This document shows positions 1 through 12,699 of a stretch of DNA of 64,000 bases, piece after piece. The translations under genes were made by a program, and so were the position numbers. Positions within the stretch are counted from its first letter, which is position 1. Every line of letters begins with the position of its first letter. Origin of the DNA: Pratylenchus scribneri (taxonomy: Eukaryota; Nematoda; Chromadorea; Rhabditida; Pratylenchidae). The stretch is taken from the NCBI GenBank assembly GCA_030063045.1, contig JAQSEB010000010.1, positions 2,535,501 to 2,599,500 of the forward strand. Direction: 5' to 3'. Below the pieces are notes generated by a model. It ran no database searches. It was given only the letters and a program-made list of their open reading frames with translations, and was not told the origin of the DNA.

Positions 1-129
1 ATTTAAAAATATTTCCCATTTTTTTTATTTTTATCACTTCAATTTCCTAATTAATTTGAAGATCTAATAATCCATTTTAATTCAGAGATATTTATTTATC
101 AATTTGATAGCAATTAGTTTAAATACTGC

Positions 130-3100
130 ATGCGAGGCAAACGCCCAAATCAGCAAATTACTAAACAAGAGCGGGATGACGATCAGCAGAGCAGCTCAAG
201 TGCCGGAAAGCAGTAATTTTTTGAATTAATTACAATTATAAATTTTAACAATTCTACTCTTTCCATTAAAATTTCCAGAACTCCTTTGCCAGCATCTCAA
301 CCAGAAGAATGGCGACTTGAGGCCTCAATTGTTTCTTTGTTGACTTTGACAGATGAAGACAACCGTTTGATTTGTCCACCTTTTCGTATTCTACCGACTT
401 CAGAGGTATTTTTGCATTTATTTTAGTAATCAAACAAATTAATTCAGGAATTTCCTTTGTATTATCAACATATCAAAAAACCAATTGACCTCAAGAAAAT
501 TGCTGAATCCATTCGAGCAGGAAACTATCCAACATGGCAAAGTTTAGAAGCCGATATTCAGCTAATGTGCAAAAATGCCAGGGAATTCAATGAGCCTGGA
601 TCTATGGTTAGTTAAAAAATTAAATAAAATTGGGAATAAATATTCTAAGATATACAAAGATGCGGCCCGTCTCCTTCAACATTTTCAAAGTATTATGGGT
701 GAACTGGCTGAAACGCGGAGGTTTAGTCCACGAGTGTATGTTATTTTAAAAATTTAATCTTAAAAAATTTAATAATATTTTAAGAACATTATCAAAATTT
801 GCCTAATTTTTAATTAAATCATTTTCAGAATGACCCGAAATAAGGAAACAATCAACGAATTGTTGCATTCATCACCCACAGAAAATATTGATTTCAGCGA
901 AGATTCAGAGGAGGACGAGGATTCAGAAAAAAGTGATGACCCAAAATGGAAATTATATTGGACATTGCGGAATTATGATGTGGTCGATGGCGTCCCATTA
1001 TGCGAAAATTTTATGGAATTGCCCAGCAAAAGAAAGTTAGTGGTTAAATCTAGAGAATTTTTAACATTTTTATTTTAAGTTATCCGGACTATTATGAGGA
1101 AATTGAACGACCAATGTCTTTTTACATTATCAACAAAAAGCTGAAACGTGAACGCTACAAGGATTTGACATCTTTGGTTCAAGATTTGCTTTTGATGTTC
1201 GCAAATGCGTGCGAATACAATATGGATGGGTCGGAAATATTTGTGGCCGCTGTTCGTTTACGAAAATTGACACTGGATACAGTGAAATCGTTGGACCCAG
1301 GAATCAATTTGAAGCAAAAATCTTTGCTAAATTCCGACTCAATCAAAAAAGAGGAAACAAATCAAAGTGAAAATTCAACGCATCATATCAAGGAAGGTTC
1401 ACATTCTTTATTGGCTCCTCCCGCCCAAAAACGCAGAAAATTGGCCTCAAATTCTTCAATGCCTAAAAATAACAAAATTAAAGAGGTCAGTAGAAGGGCC
1501 AAAACTCAAATCAAATTAAAATTGAGATTAAATATAAAATTAATGGAATTTTTGAAATTTCTCTAAAAAATTTTATAACATTTTCCAAAATTTTAGTTAA
1601 AAAAGAAAGACGATGACCCATCATCAATTGATGAGGAACAACAAGCATCCTGCTCAAATTCGACAAAAATAATTGAGAAGAAATCAGAAAATAGACAGTC
1701 ATCAAATTTGGAAAAACCAAAAAAGGGTCGAAAATCAATTGAAGAATTGCGGGACAAATTCACAAAAACATTGGTCGATGTTTGGCAGGATGTCCATGAT
1801 TTGAAGGTAAAAATCCATTTTTTTTAAAATTAAATTAAAAATTTTAGATGGGAAATCGAACATTGTCCGAACCTTTTCTATATTTGCCCTGTGATCGAAC
1901 ATTCCCAGACTATTACAAAAGCATTGAGAAGCCAATATCTTTGCATTGTATTCGAAGTAAAATTGACGGAGCAAAGGTAAATATTATTTAATGGGATATT
2001 CAATTTTGTTTTTTGAAGTACAATTGTTCCGATGAAATGCTCAATGATATCAAATTGATGTGCGAAAATGCCCGAAAATACAATCGACCAGGTTCACAAA
2101 TTTACATTGACTCTTCCATCCTCGAATCGGTTGCTGCCGGTTCAATGCAATCAAAAAATGATGGGACAAATATTTATTATCCAATGCGACGGGCGGACAA
2201 AGGATGGACCGAACAATCTTCAATAACGTAAAATTAGGCCAAAATTAAATTCTAATAATTTTTAAGGAATAAATTCAAAAAAGGAGGAAGTGGTGGTGAC
2301 CAACCATCATCATCGACGAACACCACAAAAATTGAATGTGAAAATGGCCGAAATTTGGTGACCCAAATTGCATCAACTTCAACGGGGACGACCGTGTTGA
2401 ATCATTCTCATTCCACCGCCGTAAATTTGGCTGCACCACCAATGCACCAGCCTCAACTTATTCTTCATCCACATCTTCCGGGCGTTTATATTGGCGCATT
2501 GCCACCACCGCAATCATCGACTCAACCACAAATTGGTTGGTTAAAATTGGATTAAATTGGCATTAAAAATTTAATTTTTAGAAAAAACCAAGAAATTGAC
2601 ATTTATGGATTTGGCCAAAAAGCTGAGCTTTCGAGAACAATTGAGCCGCGAAATGCGCCAAATGTTCACAATGTTGGAGGCAATTTTGCTTTTTCGAGAC
2701 GATGAGGATCGATATTTGGCCGAATCTTTCGTTGAATTGCCTTCTAAAGAGGTTTTTATTAAATTAAATAAAATTATTAAATTCATTCAGGAATACGAAG
2801 ATTACTACAATGTGATCAAAAATCCAATGGATTTGAGTCGAATTGTGAACAAATTAATCGGTCAACATTACGAATGCTGGCGTCCATTCATCGCCGACCT
2901 GAGGCTGGTTTTCGAGAATGCATGTAAATATAATGAACCTGAATCGGCCATTTATTCGGATGCGGTCATATTCCTCCGTGAAATTGTCAAAATGCGCGAA
3001 CAATTATTCGATGAAAGTAAAAATGAGAACACTGAACGGTCACCGGCAATTTCTGTGCAAAAAGAAGTTAAACAAATTCTACGGAAATTGCTTAATTCCC

Positions 3101-6100
3101 TCTTTGAACACAAGGTTGTTTATTTTATTTTAAATAATTTGTCAGAAAAAAAAGAAAAATAAAATTTTAAAATTAAAATTTTCTCTATTAAAGAATGAAC
3201 AAGGAAGGAGTTACCACGAATCATTGGATCGAGCATTCTTACGGTTGGAGGACCAAATCAAGGAAACAAAAAACAATGAAATGGACAAAGAAGATGCCAA
3301 CCAAGAATTGCCATTTTCACTCGCAAAAATTCAGAAGAATTTGGAAAATGGATTATATAAACGATGTAAAATAATATTTTTATATTTATTTATTTAATTT
3401 GAAAAAATTCAGTGGATCGTTTCCAAGAAGATTGCTTTACACTTTTCTCACATGTTCGAGAGATTCTTGAGACCGATTCAAAGGTTCTTTTTTATTTCCT
3501 AATTAGCATTTTATATTTAAATTAATAATAAAAAAATCGGAAAAAAATTTCTAATATTTAAGGAATTTTTTGACATTGTCGAGCTTCAACGCCATTTCAT
3601 TAGGAAGCGTGATTTTCTCTGCAAAAATGTGTTATTTTCACCGGCCTCTCAATTCACTGAATCATTGCTGGAAGAAGAATTAGCTGAAATGCAAAAACAA
3701 AAAGGAAAGAAAGAAAAACAACAAAAAGCCGAAATTGATTCGGAGGAGAAACAAAATTGCCATCAAAATGGCACAATTGAAGGAATGGAGGTCACTTTTG
3801 ATAGGGGCGAAATTGTAAGCAATTCTGGAGAGGATTCGATGGAAAGTGAAAACAATGTGCTAATGAAGGTTAATAATTGAATTATTATTAAATTGTGCTA
3901 ATTGCATTTTGTAAATATTTATTAATTTAATTAATTTAATTACAAATTTTATTTTTAATTAATAAAAAACAAATTGAATATCAAATCTATAAAATTCTTT
4001 TAAGGATGCACCTGATTCGAAAATGTTCAACAAAACATTAGCAAATGAAATTGAAATGAATGACATTGAAACCGCGGAGGATTCGGTGAATGGCCAAAAA
4101 GAGGAGGGAGAACAAATTGAAAACAATAATGTTACCAAATCAGCATTCATCAATAATAATAATATTAATGATGAAGAAGAAGAAGAAGAAACGAAAGAAG
4201 CACAATTAATCGATGAGGATGGTCAAACAATTTCATCTATTTTGGACATTCACAGAGAGGAGGTTGGTTAATTTGTTTAAAATAAAATGAATTATATTAA
4301 ATCCCATTGACTTTATTTAGTTATTACTATAAAAAATAAAATCATTTCAATAAATTTCTCTCTAAATATTTCTAGATAACATTCTTTACCCTTTCCTTTT
4401 ATCCAGTAATATTAATACATTTAGGTCCTCGATCGGCGTCTACAAAATATGCATAGTAATTCTGAGAAGAAATCATCGGAGAATTGCGAAACTGAGGCGC
4501 ACGTCAACGATCAAAATGTTTATTACCAACAAATTGAACACAATGGTCACTTCTATAAACTTGGTTTGATTCAAAAATTATGCAGATTTTATTAATTATT
4601 TCCAGGTGATGGTGTTTTGGTCTATAAAGAGGGAAAACCACATTGCGAGGTGATGCGCATTGATAAGCTTTGGAAGAATTCAAGGTTTAATTTTCAATAT
4701 TTTTATTGAATAAAATTAATTCCAGTGGTGAAAAAATGTTTTCTGGTTGCCGGTTCGCTCGACCCACTGAACTCAAACATGAACCATCAAAAATGTTCTA
4801 CAAACAAGAAATTGTTGCATTGATGGCAGTGGATGCGGTAGAACGAATGGAAAATGTACAAAATCCATGTGCAATTCTAACACTGAAACAATATGAACAA
4901 TGTAAGTAATTTTAGCAAAAATTTGGTTATTTTAATAACTTAATAAATAATGATAATATTTCTTTTTCTTCCAGATCGACCGACCGAGATACCCGACTGC
5001 GATGTTTTTGTTGTGGAGCAAAAAGTATTGGGCCCAATAACGCTGGATGCGGATGGATTTCGTGTGCCATTGACATGGAAAAATTGTTCAGTCATTGCGG
5101 CAAGAAGCGGGCAAATTACAACGCAAACGGACGATGATTTGAATGATTCACGGGAAATGGATTTAGACAATGCTCGAGCAGTACGAAAAATCAGGGTTAG
5201 TTTTTAAGTTATCAGAGGTTATCACTCTCAATATCAATACAGAAAGGGGAATTATGAATACCGTAATTTAAAAATTAAATTTATTTTGGCGTAGTGATTT
5301 AAATTGGAATAAATAGTCTTAAATGAATGATAGACTATAATGACATAGAAGCAGAGAAAAGCCTAATCAAATAATAAATATCTACTCTAATATAATAAGA
5401 GCACGAGCATTGCTAAAAGCGAAACCAAATCCAACGCCATATATCCGAATAATAATAATTATATATGAAATACAAATTACAAACAAACAATGAAAATTGA
5501 ATACGCATTTAAAAAATTTTTTGATGCTATATAAAACGCACGCATTTTATGAATCGATAGAGCTTAGGGCAACCAAATATAACAATACACACGTCCGTTG
5601 AGCACGCACGCAGCCTATTTCCCAGCACTACCATTCACCAGCAACAGCAATGGGAAAAAAGAGAATAATTTACTCTGCCAAAACCATCCATATGCGAGCA
5701 ACAAACGCAGCGGGATAGGGGCTTCTTCCATTGTAGTGAAAGATGGGCTTTATCGTTTCTATAATGTTCCCTAATATCAGTTAAATGCTGGGTATTTGTC
5801 GCAAAGCAACTGCTGGCACAATTCTTCCTTGCGGGGATAAGAAAAATACATAGCATCCAGGGTACATATAGGCAGGCAAGACTGCTGCTGTGCTTTGGAT
5901 CGCCTTTCCCAATTCTTCTAGTTTTAGTGGTTGGTTACTGCTGCTGAATGAGTGAGCAGAGAGAAATACGAGAGGAATTCACCGCACATTTGCTCGCTCC
6001 TCGCATTTTCCACCCTAGCAGCAGCCATCGTCTCCGTACGGGTGTCCCTCCGGGCGGCGAATGGATTGACTGGCGATGGTGGGATGGGACGGCTGCAGGC

Positions 6101-9100
6101 AGGGCTTGTTCTTTCCTCACTCCCCTTTCCTTTTTTCCTGCTTTGCCTAGCCTTCCCTTCCTCCCAGCGGCGCAATTGGTTGATCTTTCTTAGATATTTA
6201 GATGTAGAATCATTGTGATAGCTGCTTTGGTGGTTTCTTAGCTGCTGGGAACTGGGCTGGCTCTTGATGATGAGCATGAGCATGGGGTGTTCCTCTTCTT
6301 CTAGGCAATATCCTTCTAAAATTCATATTTCATGCATAGAAGTTATATATTCGCATTGATGGGGTTATATTCGCTTTCTTATAGGTGGTTTTGGTTTATG
6401 GCAAAGGCGCAATATGCCTTGTCTAGTTTTATTAGTCTTTAGTCACATATATCAGCAGCCAACCAATAGCATCATCGCTTACTTTACTTAAACTGTAGGA
6501 GAACACGGCCCTTAAGGCGGCCAGTAACTTTTCTTCTTTCATATCATAAAAAAGGCGACTACTTTAACATTGCGCCATAGCCATATGCTGCTGCATAGTT
6601 GCCAAACTTGCATGGGAACAAAGGGAGCCCTTCGCTTTGTGTGTTCTCTTTTCGTTTTTACCTGAAAAGGAGGATGGGAATGTGAAAAGCTAGAAAACGT
6701 TAGTTAAGGCAGCCTCTCATGACATGAACCTAATAAACCTAAAATTAGATTAATGTGATTCAAAGCTGGGGATTTTATGATAACATCACGAAATAATTGG
6801 CCAAATAAATTATAAAATAATAAAAATGAATAATTTTTTGTCATTTTCAGCAATACAATCTTTCACGTGAGGTGATCGAGGATGAACTATTCTACTTCAA
6901 ACATCCATTGCTAATGGAAAAAGTAAGAATATCTAAACTTTTTTACCCAATAATCTTTCAATTTTTTTAGATACTTTCTCCATTAATAATGAATCCCAAC
7001 AGCAGTGATCATACTTTACCGGTCACGCATGGTGAAATTGATGACGAAGAAGAACGATTATTTTCAACCGGACTTCCACGACAACGAATCATTCAACGAA
7101 AACAGCAGCAACATTTGCTAAATTCGCCGCTTCTACCAAATGAAGATGAAATGATGTTCGAGGATGACCATGAGGAGGAAGAATTCATCCACCCAACGAC
7201 CAGCACTTTAAGTCAACTTAATTGCAATATAAACAACAATAATAATGATGACGTGGGCGATGATCTCATGGAGAGGGACCCAACCAATGCAGCTGGTGCT
7301 TCTTCTTCGCAACATTCCGTCGATATATTTGACAACAACGACCAGTCGAGACAGGATGGAAAAGAGACCAATACGGAACAAAACTCTTTGTACACCCCAA
7401 CACCGTCCTCTTCATCAAGTATAGTGGTGCCGAAAACATCCAAATCGCGAAATGGGAATCCAAAGGTAATTATAATAATCAACATATTAAAAAAACATTC
7501 TTTAAAGACTTGGCTTGAAACACAACCAAAGTTGAATGCCAAGTCCAAGAGTGGTTACATCCTATTTTCGGCTGAAGTTCGGAAGCGAGTTATGAACGAA
7601 AATCCGGATGCTGGTTTTGGGGAAGTGTCAAAAATGGTTGGCATTGAATGGAAAAGATTGAGCGATGTACAAAAGAGACAATATGAGACCCGGGCTCAAT
7701 TTATTGCAGAAGAACGAGCAAAGGCGGAATTGTTAACACCGAAAAGCAAAATGCCTGAAGTAAAAAAATTTTAAGAAAATAAATTAATAATTTGATTATT
7801 TTAGTCTGGTCAAATACGGGTGCATTGCTGTCGTTGGCAACACTGCGATTACCAATTTGATACTCAGGAAGGCCTTTTTGAACACATCCGGCTCTCACAT
7901 ACTTTAGTACAAGGTAATCGATAAATTAAATTTAGTCAGTACACATGGTCATTTAAAATATTATCCAGAACGATTTATAAACGATTAAACCAATAAACCA
8001 TAAAAACCAATCGGTTTAATTTGATGTTTTAAACGACTTTAAAATAAAATATTAAATAATTAAAATTTTATATTTAGAAGCAGAGAACCAGCATGTTTGC
8101 TTGTGGAATTCCTGTTTAAAATATCGGAAGGAAGGAAAACCTTTTCCATCACTCCCACGTCTTCATAGGCACGTTAAGGAGAAGCATTTGGTCTCGTCAA
8201 TTCGCTTTATGTTTCCAAATCAAAGAGCAAAGTAAGCTTAGAATTAATCCTAATTAATAGTATACCAAATTTACTTTAGAAATTTCTTTGTATATCAGTC
8301 AACCGCACAACCGTCCGCCAGCAGTAATGCACCGCATAAAGATTCACTTGGTGCTCGATTTGTTCATCATCCTTATGGGGAAGTGCCAGCAAATCCAATT
8401 CCATGTTCGGTGGCGACTCCAACATTCTCGATGAACAGCAGCGGGAATAGTAATCAATCTTCATTGTCTTCCGGACTAGGTTTCCAATTTTTATTTAGTT
8501 AAATAAACTTGAAGAACATATTTCAGGTGGACCAATGCATTCAGCCATTTCACCGCATTCCCATCATCCGCCCCAATCTCGATACATGTCTCCAACAAAT
8601 GTTTCGTCAAAAATTGGCTATGGTGGTGGTTCATCGCTGTTGAATGGAACAATTGTGCCCTCACAACCGAGTACGAGCAGTTCGATGTCTCAACAACAAT
8701 ACCAACAACCGCATGGGCGACAGCCAATTTCACAGCAACAACAAATTGGTGGTGCTCCTCAACCAATACAGCAACAGACCGTGGTAGAAATATAATAATT
8801 ATATTATCCGATAAAATTAATAAATTATGTATTCTTTTAGACGATCCCATCCGGGCAGCAAGCGATTGTGATCAATGGCACCACCGTTTACATCCCAGCA
8901 AATGCTCACACAATTATACTGCCTCCTGGCTACACCGGTCCTCAACAAACGCAACAGCTTCAAATTGTTGTGCATTCTCATCAGCAGCAGCAATCACAAC
9001 AACATCCATCAATGATGAATGGGCCAATGTCCTCATCCAATTCATCGGTCCATCATCATCCTCAACAAATTCTACAACAGCAGCACCAATCACATCAAAT

Positions 9101-10088
9101 TGTTATTCAACAACAAAATACACCAACTCCCGCCTTTCAACATCATCCTCAAATACAGCAACAACATTTGGTCAATGGAGTGTCAAATGTGCACGGAAAT
9201 AGCACCCAATTCATATCAGGTTGGTGTATTATTTATAGTTTTAAACAGTAATTTCATCTGTTTTTAGCTGCAAGTGCCACAACTTCCCACAATTCTGTCC
9301 CAGGTGCAATTCCTCAACAGCAATTGTTCAGCCCACAGACACCATTGCCCGCGCATCAATCAATACAGCAACCAAACATTGCACATTCCATCCAACAATC
9401 GACACCATCTTCACATTTAGCACAGCCGCAGCTGACTACAGCCACTGGCCAAATGGCACAGCAATTCATTGACCCGGGCCGAACAGTTTTGACCGCTTCA
9501 AAGCCACCAGAGCCCATTTTCATCGCTCCATCCAATTCAATCACTGTCAAAAGGGCGGTCCATTCGGAGGCATATGTTAGGTTGGTTAGAAATATTAAAT
9601 ATCAATAAATTGAATAAATTATCCTTTTTTGAAGGTATTTGGAGTCAATTTACGGCAATGGCAACAGTAACAATCCAGGCAGCAGGACACAGCATGTGCG
9701 AAAATGGGACAAAGTGATTAATGCCTCACAGAAGAACACCTTTGTACCAAGCAATCGAAAGTTACCCTATGAATGGATAAAGGTAAAGAATGATTCGACT
9801 TTCGATATAAAAAAAAATTAAAAAAGGAAATATTTGTTAAAATTTTATTTTCAGTATGCCGCCCATGGATCAAAACCAAAAGAAGAGGAGATGGTGAATG
9901 CACTTTGGCAATTGCGCAATCATTTGATCGAGGGTACCACCGGGATAGCAATGCAAAGGACGAACACAACAGAGGCTACTGCTCCACAACCTCCGGGCTA
10001 TGATGCGGATATTCCAAGCTGCAGCAACACCAATAATAATAATAATGCTGGAGGAGGCGGAGTGGAGAGGAAGAAGGGCGGCAGCTGA
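130..10088 (+). CDS. pbrm-1: Polybromo-1 (PBAF chromatin-remodelling subunit), multi-exon
   Basis: Polybromo is the bromodomain subunit of the PBAF form of SWI/SNF and binds acetylated histones in the nucleus. Spliced in order I read: bromodomain 1 (279-740), bromodomain 2 (830-1290), bromodomain 3 (1735-2160), bromodomain 4 (2596-3010), a degenerate bromodomain-like segment (3190-3660), acidic linkers (to 4270), one BAH domain (4430-5200), an acidic region (6990-7460), an HMG box (7508-7740), two C2H2 zinc fingers (7805-8230), a Gln/His-rich region (8530-9500), and the conserved polybromo C-terminus with a VHSEAYVRYLES segment (9550-9780). Bromodomains show the usual (P)xDYY and N-A-(C/R)-x-(F/Y)-N pattern, for example NAREFNEPGS. 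The start at ATG 130 (MRGKRPNQQ) is the first in-frame Met I see; an earlier exon outside the window cannot be excluded. The stop is at 10086-10088. Identity is confident; individual exon borders are inferred from GT-AG sites. Confidence 0.93.
5208..6849. other. Large, GC-richer intron of pbrm-1 with a TATA-like box
   Basis: This intron separates the BAH-domain exon, ending in AVRKIR, from the next exon, beginning QYNLSREVIED at about 6851. At 1.6 kb it is far longer than its neighbours, which are mostly 40-150 bp. From about 5550 to 6700 the base composition is much less AT-rich, and several frames stay open by chance on both strands. A TATATAAAA motif lies near 5529, and a short open frame (MGKKRIIYSAKTIHMRATN...) starts at 5650 on the plus strand and closes within 70 bases. 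I see no splice-consistent protein on either strand. It could hold an internal promoter, a nested non-coding RNA or an inserted element; function is unknown. Confidence 0.4.
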
Positions 10089-11156
10089 TTGATCATTCTC
10101 CAAACCAAATAAATCGACGATAATTCTTGATTGCTCCCGATTCTTCAATATTCTTCACTCAAAGCAATTTGACCAATCAAAATAGCGGGTGCCAAAATTG
10201 TTGACTGATCAAAATTGTGGGGGAAAAACACATCAATTGTTGCATTTTTTCCCCCTTATTTGTACCCAATAACGCATCATATTTTCCACCCCGATTGAAG
10301 GATATTCCACTCCACGTCCCATCCATTCATTCATTTTATTGTTTATCACCAACCATCAATTTTACCAATGTTTTATGCCGTCCCGTCTATCTTCTTTCCA
10401 ACCCCCAAAGTTCTCCCTCAAAAATACACATTCATTTGAATATTTTATTTATTTCCATTTATGTTTTATCTATTGTATAATTTTTTACGTTATCTCACAC
10501 GTATCTTTATATTGGATTTTTTTGAATTTGCGGAGCTGAATCAAAGCACTTAATTTATTTTCATTTTTTTTCTACATTTATTGACCAGTAAAAAAAATAA
10601 AAAATTCAATAAAATTTGATCATTCAATTTATTATTACAATAATTCGAAATATCTTGGTTGAATTGGATTTACAATCACAAATATTTTGCCATGTTAAAT
10701 TAATGAATAATATAAATATTCCCCAATAATATTTTACTGGCATTTATGCAAACATTTGGTATTGGGTCTTTTAAGGCCGGGCGAATGAATGGCCGCCGAG
10801 AAGTAGAGGGAGAGTGATGCCCAACGAGAGCTGAAAAAAAGGCTTTTCGTAAACATTCCTTGATAGAGTAGGGAAAAAGGGCGGTGTTGGGAAGTGAGAG
10901 CTGTGGGCACGTGGGGAACGAGGTTTTGGGAGGGGACAGCTCCATCCATCCTGTCCTTTCATTTTCCTCTTTTTTATTTTCCAACACAGCCAACAATAAA
11001 CTAAAATTTACTGATAATAATCAATTTCCCTCCTTTCAATATAAGGAAACTAAACTGGAATGGTCGCCCATCATTTTTTACAATTCGTTCAAAATAAATA
11101 TTAAGGACAAAAAAATTTAGAATAAATAATTTAAAATATTCAAATTGCTTTCAAAT
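10089..11156. other. 3' UTR of pbrm-1 and intergenic spacer
   Basis: AT-rich sequence follows the pbrm-1 stop, with candidate polyadenylation signals (aataaa) near 10596 and 10608. A GC-richer block at about 10770-10940 has overlapping open frames on the minus strand. These look like composition effects, and the block may be promoter sequence for the downstream DAP1 gene. No gene is supported. Confidence 0.4.
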
Positions 11157-11756
11157 ATGTCAACGGTTGACGGCGAAACAACCGAATTGAAGGGAGGCCA
11201 TCCACCAGCGGAGAAAATTGGTTTATGATTTTAAATTATTCAATAATAATTACTTTGTTCAGCAGGTGGTGTTCGAATTGCACGCAAAGAGCGGAATCTA
11301 TCGACGGAGAAGGAATTGGGGAGCGGTACGGAGAAAACTACTTCGGCCTCTTCCTCTGAATCCGGGATCAATGGCGAATCGAATGAAGATATTCCGAAGG
11401 GTGCAAAGAGCGTTCTCGCATACACCAATTTGGCTGAACAGGTTTTTTGATTAATTTAAACCAACAAATAGGCGGAATATTCATTAGATCAATGAAAATA
11501 AAAATTCTCGAAAATAATAATACGTTAATTTTAGGTCTCGATTAGACGAGATCATTAAAACCAAATACATAATTAGATTTTAATAAATTTATTACAATTT
11601 TTAATTCCTTTAAAATTAAAGACAAATCGTGATTATCCACCGGAGGCCATCCGTGCCTACCATGAGAAACCGCAACCAACCCATGAGCCGTACTCCGATC
11701 GATCCAAAGCCAACAAAATGACCGCTCACCAACAATTCCAGCCCCGAAGACATTGA
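11157..11756 (+). CDS. dap-1: DAP1 (death-associated protein 1) homologue, three coding exons
   Basis: DAP1 is a small, mostly disordered cytosolic protein; in mammals it is a target of mTOR and a negative regulator of autophagy. Exons 11157-11220, 11266-11441 and 11622-11756 join in frame with GT-AG borders. The N-terminus reads [19 protein letters not shown], matching the family signature GHPPAxKxGGxRI. The C-terminus carries [14 protein letters not shown] followed by a Gln/Pro/Arg tail ending PRRH, matching the (D)(F/Y)PPxAxxxxHxKP block. The middle is Ser/Glu-rich and variable. Total length is about 124 residues, slightly longer than the vertebrate protein. The stop codon lies directly before a GT donor (11758 on), and a further exon starts near 11922, so an intron in the 3' UTR is likely. 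Family assignment rests on two conserved blocks at the right spacing. Confidence 0.85.
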
Positions 11757-12625
11757 GGTAAATTGGTGGGAAAATTACAATAAAAATAAAGGAAAAAATG
11801 ATTAGGCTGGAAAAATAAATACCTAATGGTGCTCGAACTTTGGATTAATAACTATCCATTAGCTTTATATAATTTTCCATTAACATTTACTTTAAATTAT
11901 TTATTTTTTCTAATTTTCAGCCATCCGTGACACAAATGCCCCGGTAACTTCGCTGCCTATTTCGTGCTGATCCCAATGAAAAGAAGGATGTCTCCATGTT
12001 GACCCCCAATCCAATCCTCTAAATATATTTTAAAAATGTATTTTAAACATCAACCAACCACTTCGGATATTTATCGCCGGTTTTTTCCATCATTCCCTCA
12101 TCTATGCTGGATTTTGCCTTCCAAAAAACGGATTATCAAAATACATCTTCTATCCGAGTGCATGTTTCAAACTTTTTCCATTTTTGGATTATATTATTAC
12201 TTCTATCGATAAAATGAAATGTTCCTATTTGTGTATATTGATTTATTCTAAAAATTTTATTAGACGAATAGATAAACCAATTCTTACTCCCAAAGTTTAT
12301 CCATGCTTTAGGCAATATTCGAAAAATTTCCTCCCACTTTTACTAAAATAAATCTTCCATAAATGTTCATCGATATGTTTGTTCATTGATGTGGAAATTG
12401 AATGCTTCAAATCGTTTCCTTAATTTGGATTCGATGAAGAAGCAAAAAAACATTCGATGAGGGATTTTTCCCGCTTCATCCTTTCTTCTCCTTTAATGCC
12501 TTCCTTTTCACCCAATTCTTTCCTCGAATTCCATTCAAATGAATATAAAATTTGGAATAATCTTCCTCTTCCGTCATTTTAATATTTTAGTGAATAGAAG
12601 ACTCTGATCCAAAAAAAGATATGAA
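11757..12625. other. 3' UTR (with probable intron) of dap-1 and spacer
   Basis: A GT donor just after the stop and a tttttctaattttcag acceptor at about 11920 suggest a spliced 3' UTR. The rest is AT-rich spacer with no supported gene. Confidence 0.45.
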
Positions 12626-12699
12626 TAAAAAAAGGGGAATTAGTTTGATTTAATATGTCCATCAAAATGTGTTTTTCTTTGTTCTTTCGTGAAACCGAC

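Noticed and set aside
5924..6283. 119-codon minus-strand frame in the large polybromo intron
   Set aside because: Several other frames are open at the same place on both strands, with low-complexity composition and no domain; GC-rich composition explains it.
10700..10996. 98-codon minus-strand frame between pbrm-1 and dap-1
   Set aside because: Three minus-strand frames overlap here in a GC-richer block; no conserved motif and no exon structure.
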